DNA of 64,000 nucleotides from Sphingomonadales bacterium (lineage in GTDB: Bacteria; Pseudomonadota; Alphaproteobacteria; Sphingomonadales; Sphingomonadaceae), in NCBI GenBank assembly GCA_025352685.1, contig JANXSN010000053.1, positions 1 to 64,000 of the forward strand. Reading direction: 5' to 3'. The translations under genes and the position numbers were made by a program. Below the pieces are notes generated by a model. The model was given only the letters and a program-made list of their open reading frames with translations, did no database searches and was not told the DNA's origin. This document shows, one piece after another, positions 48,320 through 58,580 of the stretch. How positions within the stretch are numbered: the first letter of the stretch is position 1; each line of letters starts with the position of its first letter.

Positions 48320-49302
48320 AGGCGAACGAGACCCAGATTGGGCGCGCGCTCGACGCCCCTGACACCAGCTGGAAACTGGCCTTGCTTTATGGACCCGACG
48401 AGGCGGGGTCGCGCGCACTCGCCGACCGATTGTCGACTGCCATGGGCGTTGACGCTGAACGTGTCGATCTCGACGGGGCCGGCCTTAAGGAAGACCCCGC
48501 ACGACTGAGCGACGAAGCGACGGCGATCACGATGTTTGGCGGGGCGCGCTGGATTCGGGTTACCGGTGGCGACGAAACTGCCCGCGCCGTACAGGCCCTG
48601 CTCGACGCGCCCGCAGGATGTCCTGTTGTGGTGGTAGCCGGTAATTTGCCCAAGACGTCAGCCCTGCTCAAATTGACGCTTGATCACCCGCATACGCTTG
48701 CCTTCGCCAGCTGGAAGCCTGAGGGCGGCAAGGCAGACGCAATTGCCATCCAGATCGGCAGGACAATGGGCGTACGGCTCAGCTCAGACGCCGCGCGCCT
48801 GCTGGCTGAAGCGACTGCGGGGGATCGCGCGCTCATGATGCGCGAACTCGAAAAAATGGCTCTTTACGTCGATGCGTCGCCCGACCGTCCGCGACCCGTC
48901 GAACGCGTGGACATCGAAGCGGTCGGTGCGGCGGTCGATGTGCGAGAGGCATGGGACGTCGTCGACGCCCTGTTCGACGGCAAGGTCGCCGAGCTCGCAC
49001 AGGAAATCTCGGGCGATGCCGCGGCCGATGTTATTCCAGGGTTACGTGCCATAGACCGGCGGGCGCTGATGCTCGCACGATCGCTGGCGGTCCGGCTCGG
49101 GGGACAAATGCCGCGCGGTAACAAACGCGAAATGGACGCTGTCGAGCGCCAATCCCGGCATTGGTCGTCCGAGTCGGCAGCGACGGCGCATCGCTTGAGC
49201 ATGGAAGCCGAATCGGCCGTCAAGAGGCCCGGGACGGCAGGCAACGTAATGGCTCACCAAGCGATGCTGGGCATGGCGCGCGCTGCAGCACGTCGGCGCT
49301 AG
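48316..49302 (+). CDS. holA: DNA polymerase III subunit delta
   Basis: HolA is the clamp-loader subunit that opens the sliding clamp. The 328-residue protein has ALLYGPDEAGSRALADRLS at the N-terminus, FGGARWIRVTGGDE, and the AAA+-like segments RLLAEATAGDRALMMRELEKMALY and DAVERQSRHWSSE in the collar. Low similarity is normal for this subunit. ATG 48316 overlaps lptE. Convergent with parB, six bases apart. Confidence 0.92.
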   Translation: MKANETQIGRALDAPDTSWKLALLYGPDEAGSRALADRLSTAMGVDAERVDLDGAGLKEDPARLSDEATAITMFGGARWIRVTGGDETARAVQALLDAPAGCPVVVVAGNLPKTSALLKLTLDHPHTLAFASWKPEGGKADAIAIQIGRTMGVRLSSDAARLLAEATAGDRALMMRELEKMALYVDASPDRPRPVERVDIEAVGAAVDVREAWDVVDALFDGKVAELAQEISGDAAADVIPGLRAIDRRALMLARSLAVRLGGQMPRGNKREMDAVERQSRHWSSESAATAHRLSMEAESAVKRPGTAGNVMAHQAMLGMARAAARRR

Positions 49303-49308
49303 GCCGGG

Positions 49309-50199
49309 TTAAACTGGTCCACCACTAAGGCGCTGGCAAATCATGTCTAGCTGATCAAGCGTGGCATAAGAGACATTGACGGCTCCGGCCCCATTCTTGT
49401 GACTGATCGCCACCTTCAGTCCCAGCAGATCGCCCAATTGGCGTTCAAGCAACGCGATATCTGCGTTCGACCCGCGTTCTGACATCGATTTAAATTCGCC
49501 AGTCACGGGCTTTTTTGCTTTTTTTACAATAGCTTCGACTATTCGGACTGAGAGCCCGTCAGCAACGATTTTTTGCGCGAGCTGTTCAGCACCCTCAAAA
49601 CCAATCAGAGCGCGCGCGTGCCCCATTTGGAGGCGTCCATCGGCGATCAGCGCACGAACCGCGGCGGGCAGGTCGACCAACCGCATTAGATTTGCGATGT
49701 GACTGCGCGACTTGTGGAGCATTTTGCCCAGTGCGTCGGGACTGTGGCCATGTTCATCGATGAGGCGACGATAGGCCTCCCCTTCCTCGATGGCGTTGAG
49801 CTGCTCGCGCTGAATATTTTCGATCAGCGCAATTTCAAGCGTTGTTCCCTCGTCGAACACCCGGACGATGGCCGGAATGCTGTGCAGACGCGCTGCTTGT
49901 GCGGCCCGCCAGCGCCGCTCGCCAGCGACGATCTGGAACCGGTCACCGACCGGGCGCACGACAATCGGCTGAAGCACGCCGCGCGTGCCTATCGACGCCG
50001 CAAGTTCGGCGAGCGCTTCGTCGTCGAAATGGCGTCGAGGTTGGCCCGGGTGCGGTGTAATGTCAGCGATCGCAATCTCGCGAACGCCATCGGGCCGCGT
50101 CGTTTCTCCCGGCGTCGCATCCCCCAACAGCGCTGACAACCCGCGGCCAAGGCCCGGCGAGCGCCGCCTGGGCATAATAGGCTCCACGTTGTCGCTCAC
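49309..50199 (-). CDS. parB: Chromosome partitioning protein ParB
   Basis: ParB is a CTPase that loads at parS and spreads. LGRGLSALLGDATPG is the start, REIAIADITPHPGQPRRHFDDEAL the partner-box region, IVAGERRWRAAQAARL the GERRxRA motif of the CTP site, and LIENIQREQLNAIEEGEAYRRLIDEHG and RSHIANLMRLVDLP the helix-turn-helix. The C-terminal dimer domain follows. GTG 50199 overlaps the parA stop (GTGA). Together with parA it moves the new origin to the pole. Confidence 0.96.
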   Translation of the reverse strand: MSDNVEPIMPRRRSPGLGRGLSALLGDATPGETTRPDGVREIAIADITPHPGQPRRHFDDEALAELAASIGTRGVLQPIVVRPVGDRFQIVAGERRWRAAQAARLHSIPAIVRVFDEGTTLEIALIENIQREQLNAIEEGEAYRRLIDEHGHSPDALGKMLHKSRSHIANLMRLVDLPAAVRALIADGRLQMGHARALIGFEGAEQLAQKIVADGLSVRIVEAIVKKAKKPVTGEFKSMSERGSNADIALLERQLGDLLGLKVAISHKNGAGAVNVSYATLDQLDMICQRLSGGPV

Positions 50200-50984
50200 G
50201 CTGCCTGCGCCTGAGTCAGCGGCGGGAGACGCCCCAAAAGTTCACGTGAAAGCGCCATATAGGCCTCAGACCCCGAGCAGCGCATGTCGTAGATCAGCGC
50301 CGGCAAACCATGGCTTGGTGCTTCGGACAAACGGACGTTACGCGGGATGACGGTGGTGAACACCGCGCTCCCAAGGCAGGCCCGCACGTCTTGCGCCACC
50401 TGCTCGGTCAGACGATTGCGACGATCGTACATCGTCAGTGCCACACCCAGAATGCCAAGTGAGGGGTTGAATTTGGCTCGAATGCGCTCGATCGTCTGGA
50501 GCAGTTGAGACAACCCCTCCAACGCGAAGAATTCACATTGTAACGGCACGAGCAGCGACTGCGCAGCGACCATTGCATTGATCGTCAACAAGCCGAGTGA
50601 TGGCGGACAATCGATCAGGCAAATGTCCCAGCGCGCGTCAGCGGCAGCACCCAAGGCGAGCCGAAGGCGATCAGTGCGGCTTTCGTAGCCGACCAGCTCG
50701 ATCTCTGCTCCAGACAGATCGACTGTGGCGGCAATCAAGTCGAGCCCTGGCACTTTCGTCGGGATAACGGCCTCGGCCATTGTGCAATCACCGATCAACA
50801 GTTCGTAGCTTGATCGCACGCGTTCGGAATGCTGCACGCCCAGACCCGTCGACGCATTCCCCTGAGGATCGAGGTCAATCAACAGCGTTCTCCAGCCCAT
50901 CGCCGCGAGCGCCGTACCAACGTTTATAGCCGTCGTCGTCTTGCCAACACCGCCCTTTTGATTGGCAACGCAGATCGTAATCAT
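50196..50984 (-). CDS. parA: Chromosome partitioning protein ParA
   Basis: A 262-residue deviant Walker ATPase. VANQKGGVGKTTTAIN has the signature lysine in KGGVGKT, WRTLLIDLDPQGNASTGLG the second motif, DICLIDCPPSLGLLTINAM the Walker B-like part, and ECEFF-like QCEFFALEGLSQL. ParA forms a nucleoid gradient that moves ParB-parS complexes. ATG 50984 overlaps rsmG. Same order rsmG-parA-parB as in Caulobacter. Confidence 0.97.
   Translation of the reverse strand: MITICVANQKGGVGKTTTAINVGTALAAMGWRTLLIDLDPQGNASTGLGVQHSERVRSSYELLIGDCTMAEAVIPTKVPGLDLIAATVDLSGAEIELVGYESRTDRLRLALGAAADARWDICLIDCPPSLGLLTINAMVAAQSLLVPLQCEFFALEGLSQLLQTIERIRAKFNPSLGILGVALTMYDRRNRLTEQVAQDVRACLGSAVFTTVIPRNVRLSEAPSHGLPALIYDMRCSGSEAYMALSRELLGRLPPLTQAQAA
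50238..50253. promoter_or_regulatory. Degenerate parS-like palindrome in parA
   Basis: TTCACGTGAA at 50241-50250 has the parS core, but the outer bases (AG before and AG after) differ from the GT/AC of the consensus. It might be a weak ParB site or chance. Located inside parA. Confidence 0.35.
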
Positions 50985-51607
50985 CGTCGCATCCTTACCG
51001 GCTTGACGTCCTGCGCAATGATAATTGCGCTCTTGGGGTCGGTGACACTGGGTACCATGTCAAACCTACCGTGCCACGTCGTTGCCACCGACGCCAGTTC
51101 TTCCGCTGCAGAACGGCCCTTAGGCAGGATCCACTGCGTTTCTTCTGTGGAAAACCTGTGGGCAAGTGACAAAAGCCTGGGAAGCGGTGCGAATGCTCGC
51201 GCCGTGATTACGCCAGCGGTGAAACGCTCAACAAGCTCGAGCCTCGATGCTTCGATGCGAACATTCGTCAAGTGCAACAGTGCGACTGCATGATGCAACC
51301 ATTCAATCCGCAGACGACGCGACTCAACGAGAATAACGGGCGCATCGGACAGGATCGCCAGAACGAGACCAGGAAGACCCGCTCCGCTCCCAAGATCCAG
51401 CCACGACCGAGCGCTGGGCGCTAACCGCCACAACTGCGCTGAATCGACAATGTGGCGCGCGTAGACATGATCAAGACTATTCGCGCTGACCAGATTCTGA
51501 TGATCGTTCGCCGCGCGTAGCAAGGCAACGAATCGGTCGAGACGTGCCAGCGTTTCACGTGAAACATTCAATGTGGTCAACCAGGCTTTGCCTTCGTCTT
51601 CATCCAT
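50981..51607 (-). CDS. rsmG: 16S rRNA (guanine527-N7)-methyltransferase
   Basis: RsmG methylates G527 of 16S rRNA. The 208-residue protein has [16 protein letters not shown] as the SAM loop, [21 protein letters not shown], and [24 protein letters not shown] 51607, overlapping the mnmG stop by eight bases. The gene's first part carries a perfect parS palindrome at 51551-51566, which the reading frame tolerates ([12 protein letters not shown]). Confidence 0.95.
   Translation of the reverse strand: MDEDEGKAWLTTLNVSRETLARLDRFVALLRAANDHQNLVSANSLDHVYARHIVDSAQLWRLAPSARSWLDLGSGAGLPGLVLAILSDAPVILVESRRLRIEWLHHAVALLHLTNVRIEASRLELVERFTAGVITARAFAPLPRLLSLAHRFSTEETQWILPKGRSAAEELASVATTWHGRFDMVPSVTDPKSAIIIAQDVKPVRMRR
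51551..51566. promoter_or_regulatory. parS site in rsmG
   Basis: CGTTTCACGTGAAACA contains the perfect GTTTCACGTGAAAC palindrome of the bacterial parS consensus. It lies inside the 5' part of rsmG, close to parAB. Confidence 0.85.
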
Positions 51608-53303
51608 GAGTGCGTTTTGCCGTTACCATGATTGCCGCCAGTGCCGCCGGCGTCACCCCGCGCACCCGTCGCGCCTCGCCCAATGTGCGCGGCGATGCAC
51701 GCGCAAGACGTTCGACCATCTCGTTTGAGAGACCTGGAATTTTTGCCCACGCCAAATCGTCGCGCAGATGCAGGCCGTCACTTGCAGCCAGCCTGCGACG
51801 TTCGGCCTCCTGCCGAATGAGATAAGGCGCATATTGAACATCGACAGCAACTTCAGCCGCGGCATCCTGCGAAATATCGGTTTCTCCTGCGCGTGCGCGT
51901 TCGAGACTGTTGCGATGCTGCGCCCACCAGTGCTGACGCTCGCTACCTACACAGCCCGCCTCTATACCGATCTGGGTCAACCGTGTCGCCGCGTTGTCGG
52001 CGCGGAGAGCCAGACGGTATTCGGCGCGCGAGGTCAGCATCCGATACGGCTCGCTCGCGCCCTGAAGGACAAGATCGTCAATCATCACGCCGATGTAGCT
52101 TTGCTCACGCCCAAGGAGCACGGGCTCGGTTCCGCACGCATGCGCAGCAGCACTCAACCCGGCGACGAGGCCCTGCGCCGCCGCTTCTTCATAGCCCGTT
52201 GTTCCGTTAATCTGCCCCGCGCAGAATAAGCCTGGCAACGCGGTAAGCCCGAGGCTGTGATCGAGCACCCGCGGATCGAGATAATCATATTCGACCGCGT
52301 AGCCAGGAACGACGATTTCGGCATGTGCCAACCCTTCGATGGTTTGCACCATGGAAATTTGGGTCTCTACCGGTAGCGACGTTGACAGACCATTTGGATA
52401 GATCAAATTAGAATCAAGTCCTTCTGGTTCCAAAAAAACCTGATGACCATCGCGATCGCCGAAGCGCAGCACCTTGTCCTCGACCGAAGGACAGTAGCGC
52501 GGCCCCTGCCCGGAGATGACGCCGGAAAATAACGGCGACGCATCGAGCCCTGCGCGTATTGTGGCGTGGGTCGCAAGGTTGGTCCGGGTTATCGCACAGG
52601 AAAGCTGCGGCAGTCCCCGTCGACCTAAGGGCGACATCGTCCAGCCGTCCGCATCAGACGACTGCCTTTCAAGACGCGACCAGTCAATGGTCCGACCATC
52701 CAGCCGCGGTGGCGTACCGGTCTTGAGGCGTCCGATTGGAAGACCGAGAGCGCGAAGCTGGCCGCCAAGTCCTGTTGCGGCCCGCTCACCGACACGGCCG
52801 CCGTCCTCGCTGTCGCGCCCGCGATGCATCCGCGCATTAAGGAATGTACCCGTCGCCAAGACGACCGCGCAAGCGTTTAGAGCTGCTCCATCATCGAGTA
52901 GTACACCTGAAACACGACCGGCATGCTGTGTGAGCGATGCAACGCCGGCGGCGATAATCGTAAGATTCGGCGTCGCTGCCAGCAAGACCTGGATCGCCGC
53001 GGCATAGCGCACGCGATCTGCCTGAATTCGCGGCCCCTGCACTGCTGGGCCTTTCGAGCGATTGAGCATTCGGTAATGAATTGCCGCAGCATCCGCTGCG
53101 CGTCCGATCAACCCATCGAGCGCATCGACCTCACGAACCAGATGCCCCTTGCCTAATCCGCCAATCGCCGGATTGCACGACATCGCGCCGATCATTGCCG
53201 TGTCAAAGCTGATCAATGCCGTCCGCACGCCGCATCGCGCCGCCGCAGCCGCCGCCTCGGTCCCGGCATGGCCTCCGCCGACAACGATCACATCAAACTT
53301 CAT
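51600..53303 (-). CDS. mnmG: tRNA uridine 5-carboxymethylaminomethyl modification enzyme MnmG
   Basis: MnmG, with MnmE, makes the cmnm5 group at wobble U34. The protein has [21 protein letters not shown] (FAD), [24 protein letters not shown] (positions 53110-53190), [17 protein letters not shown] [15 protein letters not shown], and [11 protein letters not shown]. The C-terminus is [18 protein letters not shown] and the final helical domain. I chose ATG 53303 (567 residues); ATG 53315 is four codons earlier. Not joined to mnmE; a parS site lies between the two. Confidence 0.96.
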   Translation of the reverse strand: MKFDVIVVGGGHAGTEAAAAAARCGVRTALISFDTAMIGAMSCNPAIGGLGKGHLVREVDALDGLIGRAADAAAIHYRMLNRSKGPAVQGPRIQADRVRYAAAIQVLLAATPNLTIIAAGVASLTQHAGRVSGVLLDDGAALNACAVVLATGTFLNARMHRGRDSEDGGRVGERAATGLGGQLRALGLPIGRLKTGTPPRLDGRTIDWSRLERQSSDADGWTMSPLGRRGLPQLSCAITRTNLATHATIRAGLDASPLFSGVISGQGPRYCPSVEDKVLRFGDRDGHQVFLEPEGLDSNLIYPNGLSTSLPVETQISMVQTIEGLAHAEIVVPGYAVEYDYLDPRVLDHSLGLTALPGLFCAGQINGTTGYEEAAAQGLVAGLSAAAHACGTEPVLLGREQSYIGVMIDDLVLQGASEPYRMLTSRAEYRLALRADNAATRLTQIGIEAGCVGSERQHWWAQHRNSLERARAGETDISQDAAAEVAVDVQYAPYLIRQEAERRRLAASDGLHLRDDLAWAKIPGLSNEMVERLARASPRTLGEARRVRGVTPAALAAIMVTAKRTHG

Positions 53304-53331
53304 GGCAACGCCCATAGAGCGAGTACGGCGG

Positions 53332-53347
53332 CGTTTCACGTGAAACT
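53332..53347. promoter_or_regulatory. parS site between mnmG and mnmE
   Basis: CGTTTCACGTGAAACT holds the full GTTTCACGTGAAAC palindrome at 53333-53346, in the 43-base gap between the two genes. It lies about 5.2 kb from the proposed origin. Confidence 0.85.
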
Positions 53348-54687
53348 TATTTCCCGATGCAAAACCGTCCAAAGAGCGTGTCGAGCATCGCCTCAGTGTC
53401 CGCTGTGCCGGTGATCCGATCGAGCGCGCGAAGCGCAGCACGCAGATCTTCGGCGCGCAGAACATCGTCGTGCTGGTTGCTTGCGCGCGCTAGGCTGATA
53501 GCCGTGTCGCGGATGTGCCCCTGCTGGGCCACGGTGAGTGTGAGTCCACCGACTGCCGGCAGGACGCGGATTGCTTCCCGGATGACCCGAGCAGTCAGGG
53601 CACCCATGCCCTCGCCAGTCTGCGCGGAAACGCAGAGATCGATCGGCCCTTGTGGTTCGCCTAGGTCGCTTTTGGCGCCAATACGCAGCACGTGGTTGCC
53701 TGCCGGGGCATCGGAAGGATTGCCAAGCCAAAGCAAAACATCGCTCTGCCTGATCGCGGCCTCGGCACGAGCGATGCCTATGGCTTCAACCGGATCGTCG
53801 GTCTGGGCGCGCAACCCCGCCATGTCGACGAACACGACTGGTATACCATTGAGGTTAACGGGTGTCTCGATCACGTCGCGCGTCGTCCCCGCTATCGGCG
53901 AGGCGATAGCGGCCTCTCTACCAGATAATGCATTGAGAAGCGTAGATTTTCCTGAGTTTGGTGGTCCAGCGATACCAACCCGGACACCGTCACGCAACCG
54001 CTCAGCAGGGGGGTTGGCAAGCGTGGCTTCTAGCTCAACTGCCAAGCTGAGCGCGTTGCGCTGCAACTCCAAGTCAGTACCGCCTACGTCACTCTCATCG
54101 GCAAAATCGATCAGCGCTTCGGCGCGCGCGGCGAGTTGCAAAAGTGATACCTGCCAGCCTTCGACCCTGCGACGCAAGCCCCCTTCGGCGAGTATCAGCG
54201 CTGCCGTGCGCTGCCGTTCGGTTTCGGCAGCGAGCAGATCGGCAAGCCCTTCGACCTGAGTGAGGTCAAGACGCCCATTCTCGAACGCGCGGCGCGTGAA
54301 CGCGCCTGGTTCAGCAGGCTGTAGGCCAGGGAAATCGGCGAGCGCGGCCTCGACAGCGGCGACGACGGCGCGACCGCCATGCAGATGAAGTTCGACAATG
54401 TCTTCGCCAGTTGCCGTATCAGGGCCGGGAAGCCACAGGACCAGCGCGGTATCGAGACGGATAGTGCTCACCGGATGCAAGAGCGTGCGAACAACTGCGG
54501 TGCGCGGCGCTGGTAATTTCTTTCGCGAAAGCGTGATCAGTGTTCCGGCGCAAGCCGGCCCGCTGATCCGGACAATTGCGATTGCCGAGGGAAGTGCTCC
54601 GGTGGAACGGGCGAAAATGGTCGGACGGTTTGACGAGGCGGTCAGCGCTTGCCCTGTCCCGTCACATTGTCGAACAGCTGTGTCCAT
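53347..54687 (-). CDS. mnmE: tRNA modification GTPase MnmE
   Basis: MnmE is the GTPase partner of MnmG. The N-terminal formyl-THF-binding part has [41 protein letters not shown] is G1, [13 protein letters not shown]2, [16 protein letters not shown]3. The C-terminus CIGK carries the usual Cys. The start is uncertain. ATG 54687 lies 46 bases inside the DUF6489 gene. A CTG at about 54645, overlapping its stop, would give the N-terminus more like other MnmE proteins. Coordinates use the ATG. Confidence 0.9.
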   Translation of the reverse strand: MDTAVRQCDGTGQALTASSNRPTIFARSTGALPSAIAIVRISGPACAGTLITLSRKKLPAPRTAVVRTLLHPVSTIRLDTALVLWLPGPDTATGEDIVELHLHGGRAVVAAVEAALADFPGLQPAEPGAFTRRAFENGRLDLTQVEGLADLLAAETERQRTAALILAEGGLRRRVEGWQVSLLQLAARAEALIDFADESDVGGTDLELQRNALSLAVELEATLANPPAERLRDGVRVGIAGPPNSGKSTLLNALSGREAAIASPIAGTTRDVIETPVNLNGIPVVFVDMAGLRAQTDDPVEAIGIARAEAAIRQSDVLLWLGNPSDAPAGNHVLRIGAKSDLGEPQGPIDLCVSAQTGEGMGALTARVIREAIRVLPAVGGLTLTVAQQGHIRDTAISLARASNQHDDVLRAEDLRAALRALDRITGTADTEAMLDTLFGRFCIGK

Positions 54688-54881
54688 AATTTCATGCCCG
54701 TCTCGCCCATCGGCATCCAGTTCTTCATCATGCCCTCCAAAGTGTCGCGCGAAACGCCACCGGTTTTCACCACGTCAAGCATCTGACTGATATAGGCATC
54801 ATGAACCGGGGTCAGGTCGGGGAGCCCCATAAAACGTCGCGCTTCCTCAGGCGTGCAATCGACATCGACAGTGATTTTCAT
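54642..54881 (-). CDS. DUF6489 protein
   Basis: A 79-residue acidic-helical protein, MKITVDVDCTPEEARRFMGL then PDLTPVHDAYISQMLD, ending [17 protein letters not shown]. This pattern is the DUF6489 family of sphingomonads and relatives, placed beside mnmE. Function unknown. It resembles phasin-like helical segments only loosely. ATG 54881, overlapping mnmE by 46 bases if the ATG there is right. Confidence 0.85.
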   Translation of the reverse strand: MKITVDVDCTPEEARRFMGLPDLTPVHDAYISQMLDVVKTGGVSRDTLEGMMKNWMPMGETGMKLWTQLFDNVTGQGKR

Positions 54882-54943
54882 GGCCGGCCCCCTTCACTGC
54901 AGGTTATGCGGGCAAGAAGAACTGCTCGCAAGGGAACCAATAG

Positions 54944-55678
54944 TCACGCACCGACTAAAGACCGTGCAAGGGGCTCGAAGTCGTGCCAGCCGTCATAAAT
55001 CATCTTGCCGGCAACATAGATGACAATGATCAGCCCGCCCCACGCAACCCATTGGTAGCGCTCGATATATTTAGCGATCACATTTGCAGCGACGCCCATC
55101 ATCGCGACCGACAAGATGAGGCCGATAACCATGATGCCAGGATGCTCCCGAGCCGCCCCTGCAACGGCAAGGACATTGTCGAGGCTCATCGATATATCGG
55201 CGAGCGCAACCGCCCGAGCGGCGCTACCAAAACTCTTGGCGGGCCTGATCCCGCTTGTCTCGTGCTCACCGGCCTCGATTGTACCGGCACCTGCTCGCTT
55301 GGGTCGAAGCTCGCGGTACAATTTCCAGGCGACCCACAGCAACAGCAAGCCGCCCCCAAGAACAAGGCCGTATTCCTTAAAGCGTCCAAGCCCGTATAGC
55401 GCCGCGACGGCGAAAACAATCCGCAGCAGGAGCGCCGCAAAAATGCCGATTGCAATGACCCGCTTGCGTTGTTCGGGCGGCAATCCTGCAGCGAGCGCTC
55501 CGACGATGATCGCATTGTCACCCGCAAGCGCAATGTCGAGCATGACGACCGTCCCGAAGGCGGTCATCGCTGATGCGCTGCCCAAGTTCTGAAAATCGGC
55601 AACAATATGATTCCATAGCCACGCCAGAGACACGGTGTTGGTCACAAGGCCCCCTAACATTGGCAAAGGATTCAACAC
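54944..55678 (-). CDS. TerC/YjbE-family integral membrane protein
   Basis: A 244-residue protein with about seven membrane helices. VVMLDIALAGDNAIIVGALAAGLPPEQR and ADISMSLDNVLAVAGAA carry the two conserved Asp-Asn motifs of the TerC superfamily. GLGRFKEYGLVLGGGLLLLWVAWKLY lies at 55320-55400. The YjbE branch has been linked to manganese export; that is family inference. GTG 55678 is chosen, ATG 55660 possible. It sits between DUF6489 and rho on the same strand. Confidence 0.85.
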   Translation of the reverse strand: MLNPLPMLGGLVTNTVSLAWLWNHIVADFQNLGSASAMTAFGTVVMLDIALAGDNAIIVGALAAGLPPEQRKRVIAIGIFAALLLRIVFAVAALYGLGRFKEYGLVLGGGLLLLWVAWKLYRELRPKRAGAGTIEAGEHETSGIRPAKSFGSAARAVALADISMSLDNVLAVAGAAREHPGIMVIGLILSVAMMGVAANVIAKYIERYQWVAWGGLIIVIYVAGKMIYDGWHDFEPLARSLVGA

Positions 55679-55700
55679 GGCGGTGTAATGACCTCGATCG

Positions 55701-56957
55701 TTACGAATTCATGCTGTCAAAGAAGTCTTCATTAGTCTTCGAATCTTTCATCTTGTCGAGCAAGAATTCCATCGCGTCGGTGGTGCCCATCTGCATGAGG
55801 ATGCGCCGCAGCACCCACATCTTGCTGAGCTTGTCTTTCGCAACGAGCAATTCTTCCTTCCGGGTTCCCGACTTGCCAACATCAAGTGCCGGAAACACGC
55901 GTTTGTCGGCAACCTTGCGGTCGAGGACAATTTCCGAATTGCCCGTTCCCTTGAACTCTTCGAAAATGACTTCGTCCATACGGCTACCGGTATCGATTAG
56001 CGCAGTCGCAATAATCGATAGCGATCCACCCTCTTCGATGTTGCGCGCCGCACCGAAGAACCGTTTCGGCCGCTGCAAAGCGTTGGCGTCGACGCCGCCG
56101 GTCAGTACTTTGCCCGAACTTGGAACGACGGTATTGTAGGCACGACCAAGGCGGGTGATTGAATCGAGCAGGATGACGACGTCCTTTTTGTGTTCAACGA
56201 GGCGCTTGGCCTTCTCGATCACCATTTCGGCAACTTGGACGTGACGTGTCGCCGGCTCATCGAAGGTCGAGGAAATTACCTCCCCCTTCACGCTGCGCTG
56301 CATATCCGTAACCTCTTCCGGGCGCTCGTCGACGAGCAACACGATGAGGAAAACCTCCGGATGGTTGTCCGTAATTGCCTTGGCGATATTTTGCAGGAGC
56401 ATTGTCTTGCCTACGCGCGGGGGGGCAACAATCAGGGCTCGCTGACCCTTACCCTGCGGTGAAATGATGTCGATCACCCGGGCCGACTTGTCCTTGACCG
56501 TCGGGTCAAGCGTATCGAGGTTCAGCTTTTCGTCTGGGTAAAGCGGTGTCAGATTGTCGAAATTGACACGGTGACGCACGACCTCAGGATCGTCGAAATT
56601 GACAGCTGTCAGTTTCGTCAAGGCAAAGTAGCGTTCGCCGTCCTTGGGCCCACGAATTTCGCCTTCTACAGTGTCACCCGTCCGAAGGCCGTGCTTGCGG
56701 ACCTGATTGGGCGAGATGTAAATATCGTCGGGGCCAGCGAGATAATTTGCTTCCGGGCTTCGCAGGAAGCCGAAGCCATCCTGAAGCACCTCGATGGTAC
56801 CAATGCCCATGACGAGCTCGCCGTTTTCGGCCTGTTCCTTCAGAATCGCAAACAACAGATCCTGCTTGCGCAACGTCGATGCGCTTTCCACGCCGAGCAC
56901 TTCAGCCATCTCGACCAGTTCGGCAGGCGATTTTTTCTTTAATTCTTTCAGATGCAT
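55701..56957 (-). CDS. rho: Transcription termination factor Rho
   Basis: A 418-residue hexameric RNA helicase. The N-terminus [19 protein letters not shown] is the Rho N domain, [23 protein letters not shown] the RNA-binding cold-shock fold. The ATPase has [19 protein letters not shown] (Walker A) and [16 protein letters not shown] (Walker B). [30 protein letters not shown] at 56060-56140 is the R loop. ATG 56957. A 130-base leader separates it from hemJ. Confidence 0.97.
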   Translation of the reverse strand: MHLKELKKKSPAELVEMAEVLGVESASTLRKQDLLFAILKEQAENGELVMGIGTIEVLQDGFGFLRSPEANYLAGPDDIYISPNQVRKHGLRTGDTVEGEIRGPKDGERYFALTKLTAVNFDDPEVVRHRVNFDNLTPLYPDEKLNLDTLDPTVKDKSARVIDIISPQGKGQRALIVAPPRVGKTMLLQNIAKAITDNHPEVFLIVLLVDERPEEVTDMQRSVKGEVISSTFDEPATRHVQVAEMVIEKAKRLVEHKKDVVILLDSITRLGRAYNTVVPSSGKVLTGGVDANALQRPKRFFGAARNIEEGGSLSIIATALIDTGSRMDEVIFEEFKGTGNSEIVLDRKVADKRVFPALDVGKSGTRKEELLVAKDKLSKMWVLRRILMQMGTTDAMEFLLDKMKDSKTNEDFFDSMNS

Positions 56958-57087
56958 AAAAATATTCCGGGAGAGAAAGCGACAGGTACACCGGTCACGC
57001 GAGGACACCGAGAACCGGCACTCGAAACAGCGAACAGGACGTTCGCGCACTGGATAACCTCGGCGCGGCCGGCTTGAAAGTCAAGGC

Positions 57088-57555
57088 TCAGAAGGGACGA
57101 ACGATGACCAAAATGACAATCACGATGGTGGCAAGACCGGGAATTTCGTTGAGCAAACGCAATGTTCGTCCCGATGCCGTACGGCGTCCGGTGGCCAAGG
57201 CCCGAGCATATCGAATCATCCAGGACTGGTAGACTGTCAGCCCAATGACCGTCAGAAATTTCAGGCGGAACCACCATTCCCCCGATGCACCAATATTAAC
57301 GATCAGAGCCAGCCCAAGCGCCCACACCGCAACCATCGCTGGGTTCATGATAATTGCGATCAGTCGCTCTTCGCGATTTGCCCAGATTGTTTCCTCGGGC
57401 GATCCGGGCAGGGTTTCTTGATGGTACACAAGGAAGCGTGGAAGCATGAAAAGACCGGCCATCCAAAAGATGACGAACACGAGGTGCGCGGCCTTTACCC
57501 AGGGATAGGTTCCACCAAGCCAGCCCGTGCCAAACCAATCAACCATGATATTCAC
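57088..57555 (-). CDS. hemJ: Protoporphyrinogen IX oxidase HemJ
   Basis: HemJ is the membrane-bound, oxygen-independent-type protoporphyrinogen oxidase. The 155-residue protein has four helices; WVKAAHLVFVIFWMAGLFMLPRFLVYH carries the haem-ligand His in the first, and WWFRLKFLTVIGLTVYQSW follows. GTG 57555 overlaps the hemE stop; ATG 57546 is an alternative. Paired with hemE, two steps away in haem synthesis. Confidence 0.93.
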   Translation of the reverse strand: MNIMVDWFGTGWLGGTYPWVKAAHLVFVIFWMAGLFMLPRFLVYHQETLPGSPEETIWANREERLIAIIMNPAMVAVWALGLALIVNIGASGEWWFRLKFLTVIGLTVYQSWMIRYARALATGRRTASGRTLRLLNEIPGLATIVIVILVIVRPF

Positions 57556-58580
57556 GCCCGAATCTGCGCCAGTACCGCTTGAACATGGATAAGAGGAGTA
57601 TCCGGAACAATGCCGTGGCCAAGGTTGAATATATGAGGTCGACCGGCGAACGCCTTCAAGATCCGGGCAACCGCATCGTGGAGCTGCGGACCACCCGTCA
57701 CCAGCGCCAATGGATCCAGATTACCTTGAACGGGCAAGTGCCGGGGTAGTGCGGCGTGCGCCCATTCCGGGTCAACCGTCTCGTCGACCCCGATCGCATC
57801 AACGCCGGTTTCGCGTGCATAAGTAGCAAGCTTGCCACCTGCACCCTTTGGGAACCCGATCACTGGAGTGGTGGGATGCGACTGTTTGAGCGCGGCGACG
57901 ATCTTGGCATTGGGTGCAATGACAAGCTGCTCGAACTGGCGCGGTGACAAGCTTCCCGCCCAGCTGTCGAACAGTTGCACAGCATCTGCGCCGGCATCGA
58001 TCTGGGCCCGCAGATAGCCAATTGTGGTTTCGGCAATGGCATTGATTAATGCGGTTACCCGTTCGGGTTCGCGGTAAGCAAGGCGACGCGCTTCGGCTTG
58101 CTCGCGGCTTCCTTGCCCTGCGATCATATAGGTTGCGACCGTCCACGGACTACCCGCAAAGCCCAGGAGAGCCTTGTCTGGCGAGAGCTGCGCCTTGACC
58201 CCTGTGACAGTCCGGAAAATCGGTTCGAGCCTCTCGGGGGCCGCTTGCAGGCTCTCCAGCGTGGCATCAAGCATCTTGGGTGACAGGCGCGGACCTTCGC
58301 CTTCTTCGAACCACAAATGCTGACCCATGGCATAGGGTACGACCAGGATATCGGAAAACAGGATCGCAGCATCGAAATCGAAGCGACGAAGCGGCTGGAG
58401 TGTGACTTCGATCGCCGCCTTGACGTCGTAGACCAGATCGAGAAAGCCGCCCTTTTCGGCCCGCAGTGCGCGATACTCTGGCAGATAACGTCCTGCCTGA
58501 CGCATGAACCAGACGGGGGGGCGTGGGGCAATTTCGCCGTTCAGAACGTTCATGATTGGCGCGTGCGATATCTCGGGCAA
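57552..58580 (-). CDS. hemE: Uroporphyrinogen decarboxylase
   Basis: HemE removes four carboxyls from uroporphyrinogen III. The 342-residue protein has PPVWFMRQAGRYLPEYR (substrate-binding), FDFDAAILFSDILVVPYAMG with the catalytic Asp, LLGFAGSPWTVATYMIAGQGS, and VQLFDSWAGSLS. TTG 58580 gives the full N-terminus; ATG 58553 would drop nine residues. It borders the proposed origin, as in Caulobacter. Confidence 0.96.
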   Translation of the reverse strand: MPEISHAPIMNVLNGEIAPRPPVWFMRQAGRYLPEYRALRAEKGGFLDLVYDVKAAIEVTLQPLRRFDFDAAILFSDILVVPYAMGQHLWFEEGEGPRLSPKMLDATLESLQAAPERLEPIFRTVTGVKAQLSPDKALLGFAGSPWTVATYMIAGQGSREQAEARRLAYREPERVTALINAIAETTIGYLRAQIDAGADAVQLFDSWAGSLSPRQFEQLVIAPNAKIVAALKQSHPTTPVIGFPKGAGGKLATYARETGVDAIGVDETVDPEWAHAALPRHLPVQGNLDPLALVTGGPQLHDAVARILKAFAGRPHIFNLGHGIVPDTPLIHVQAVLAQIRA

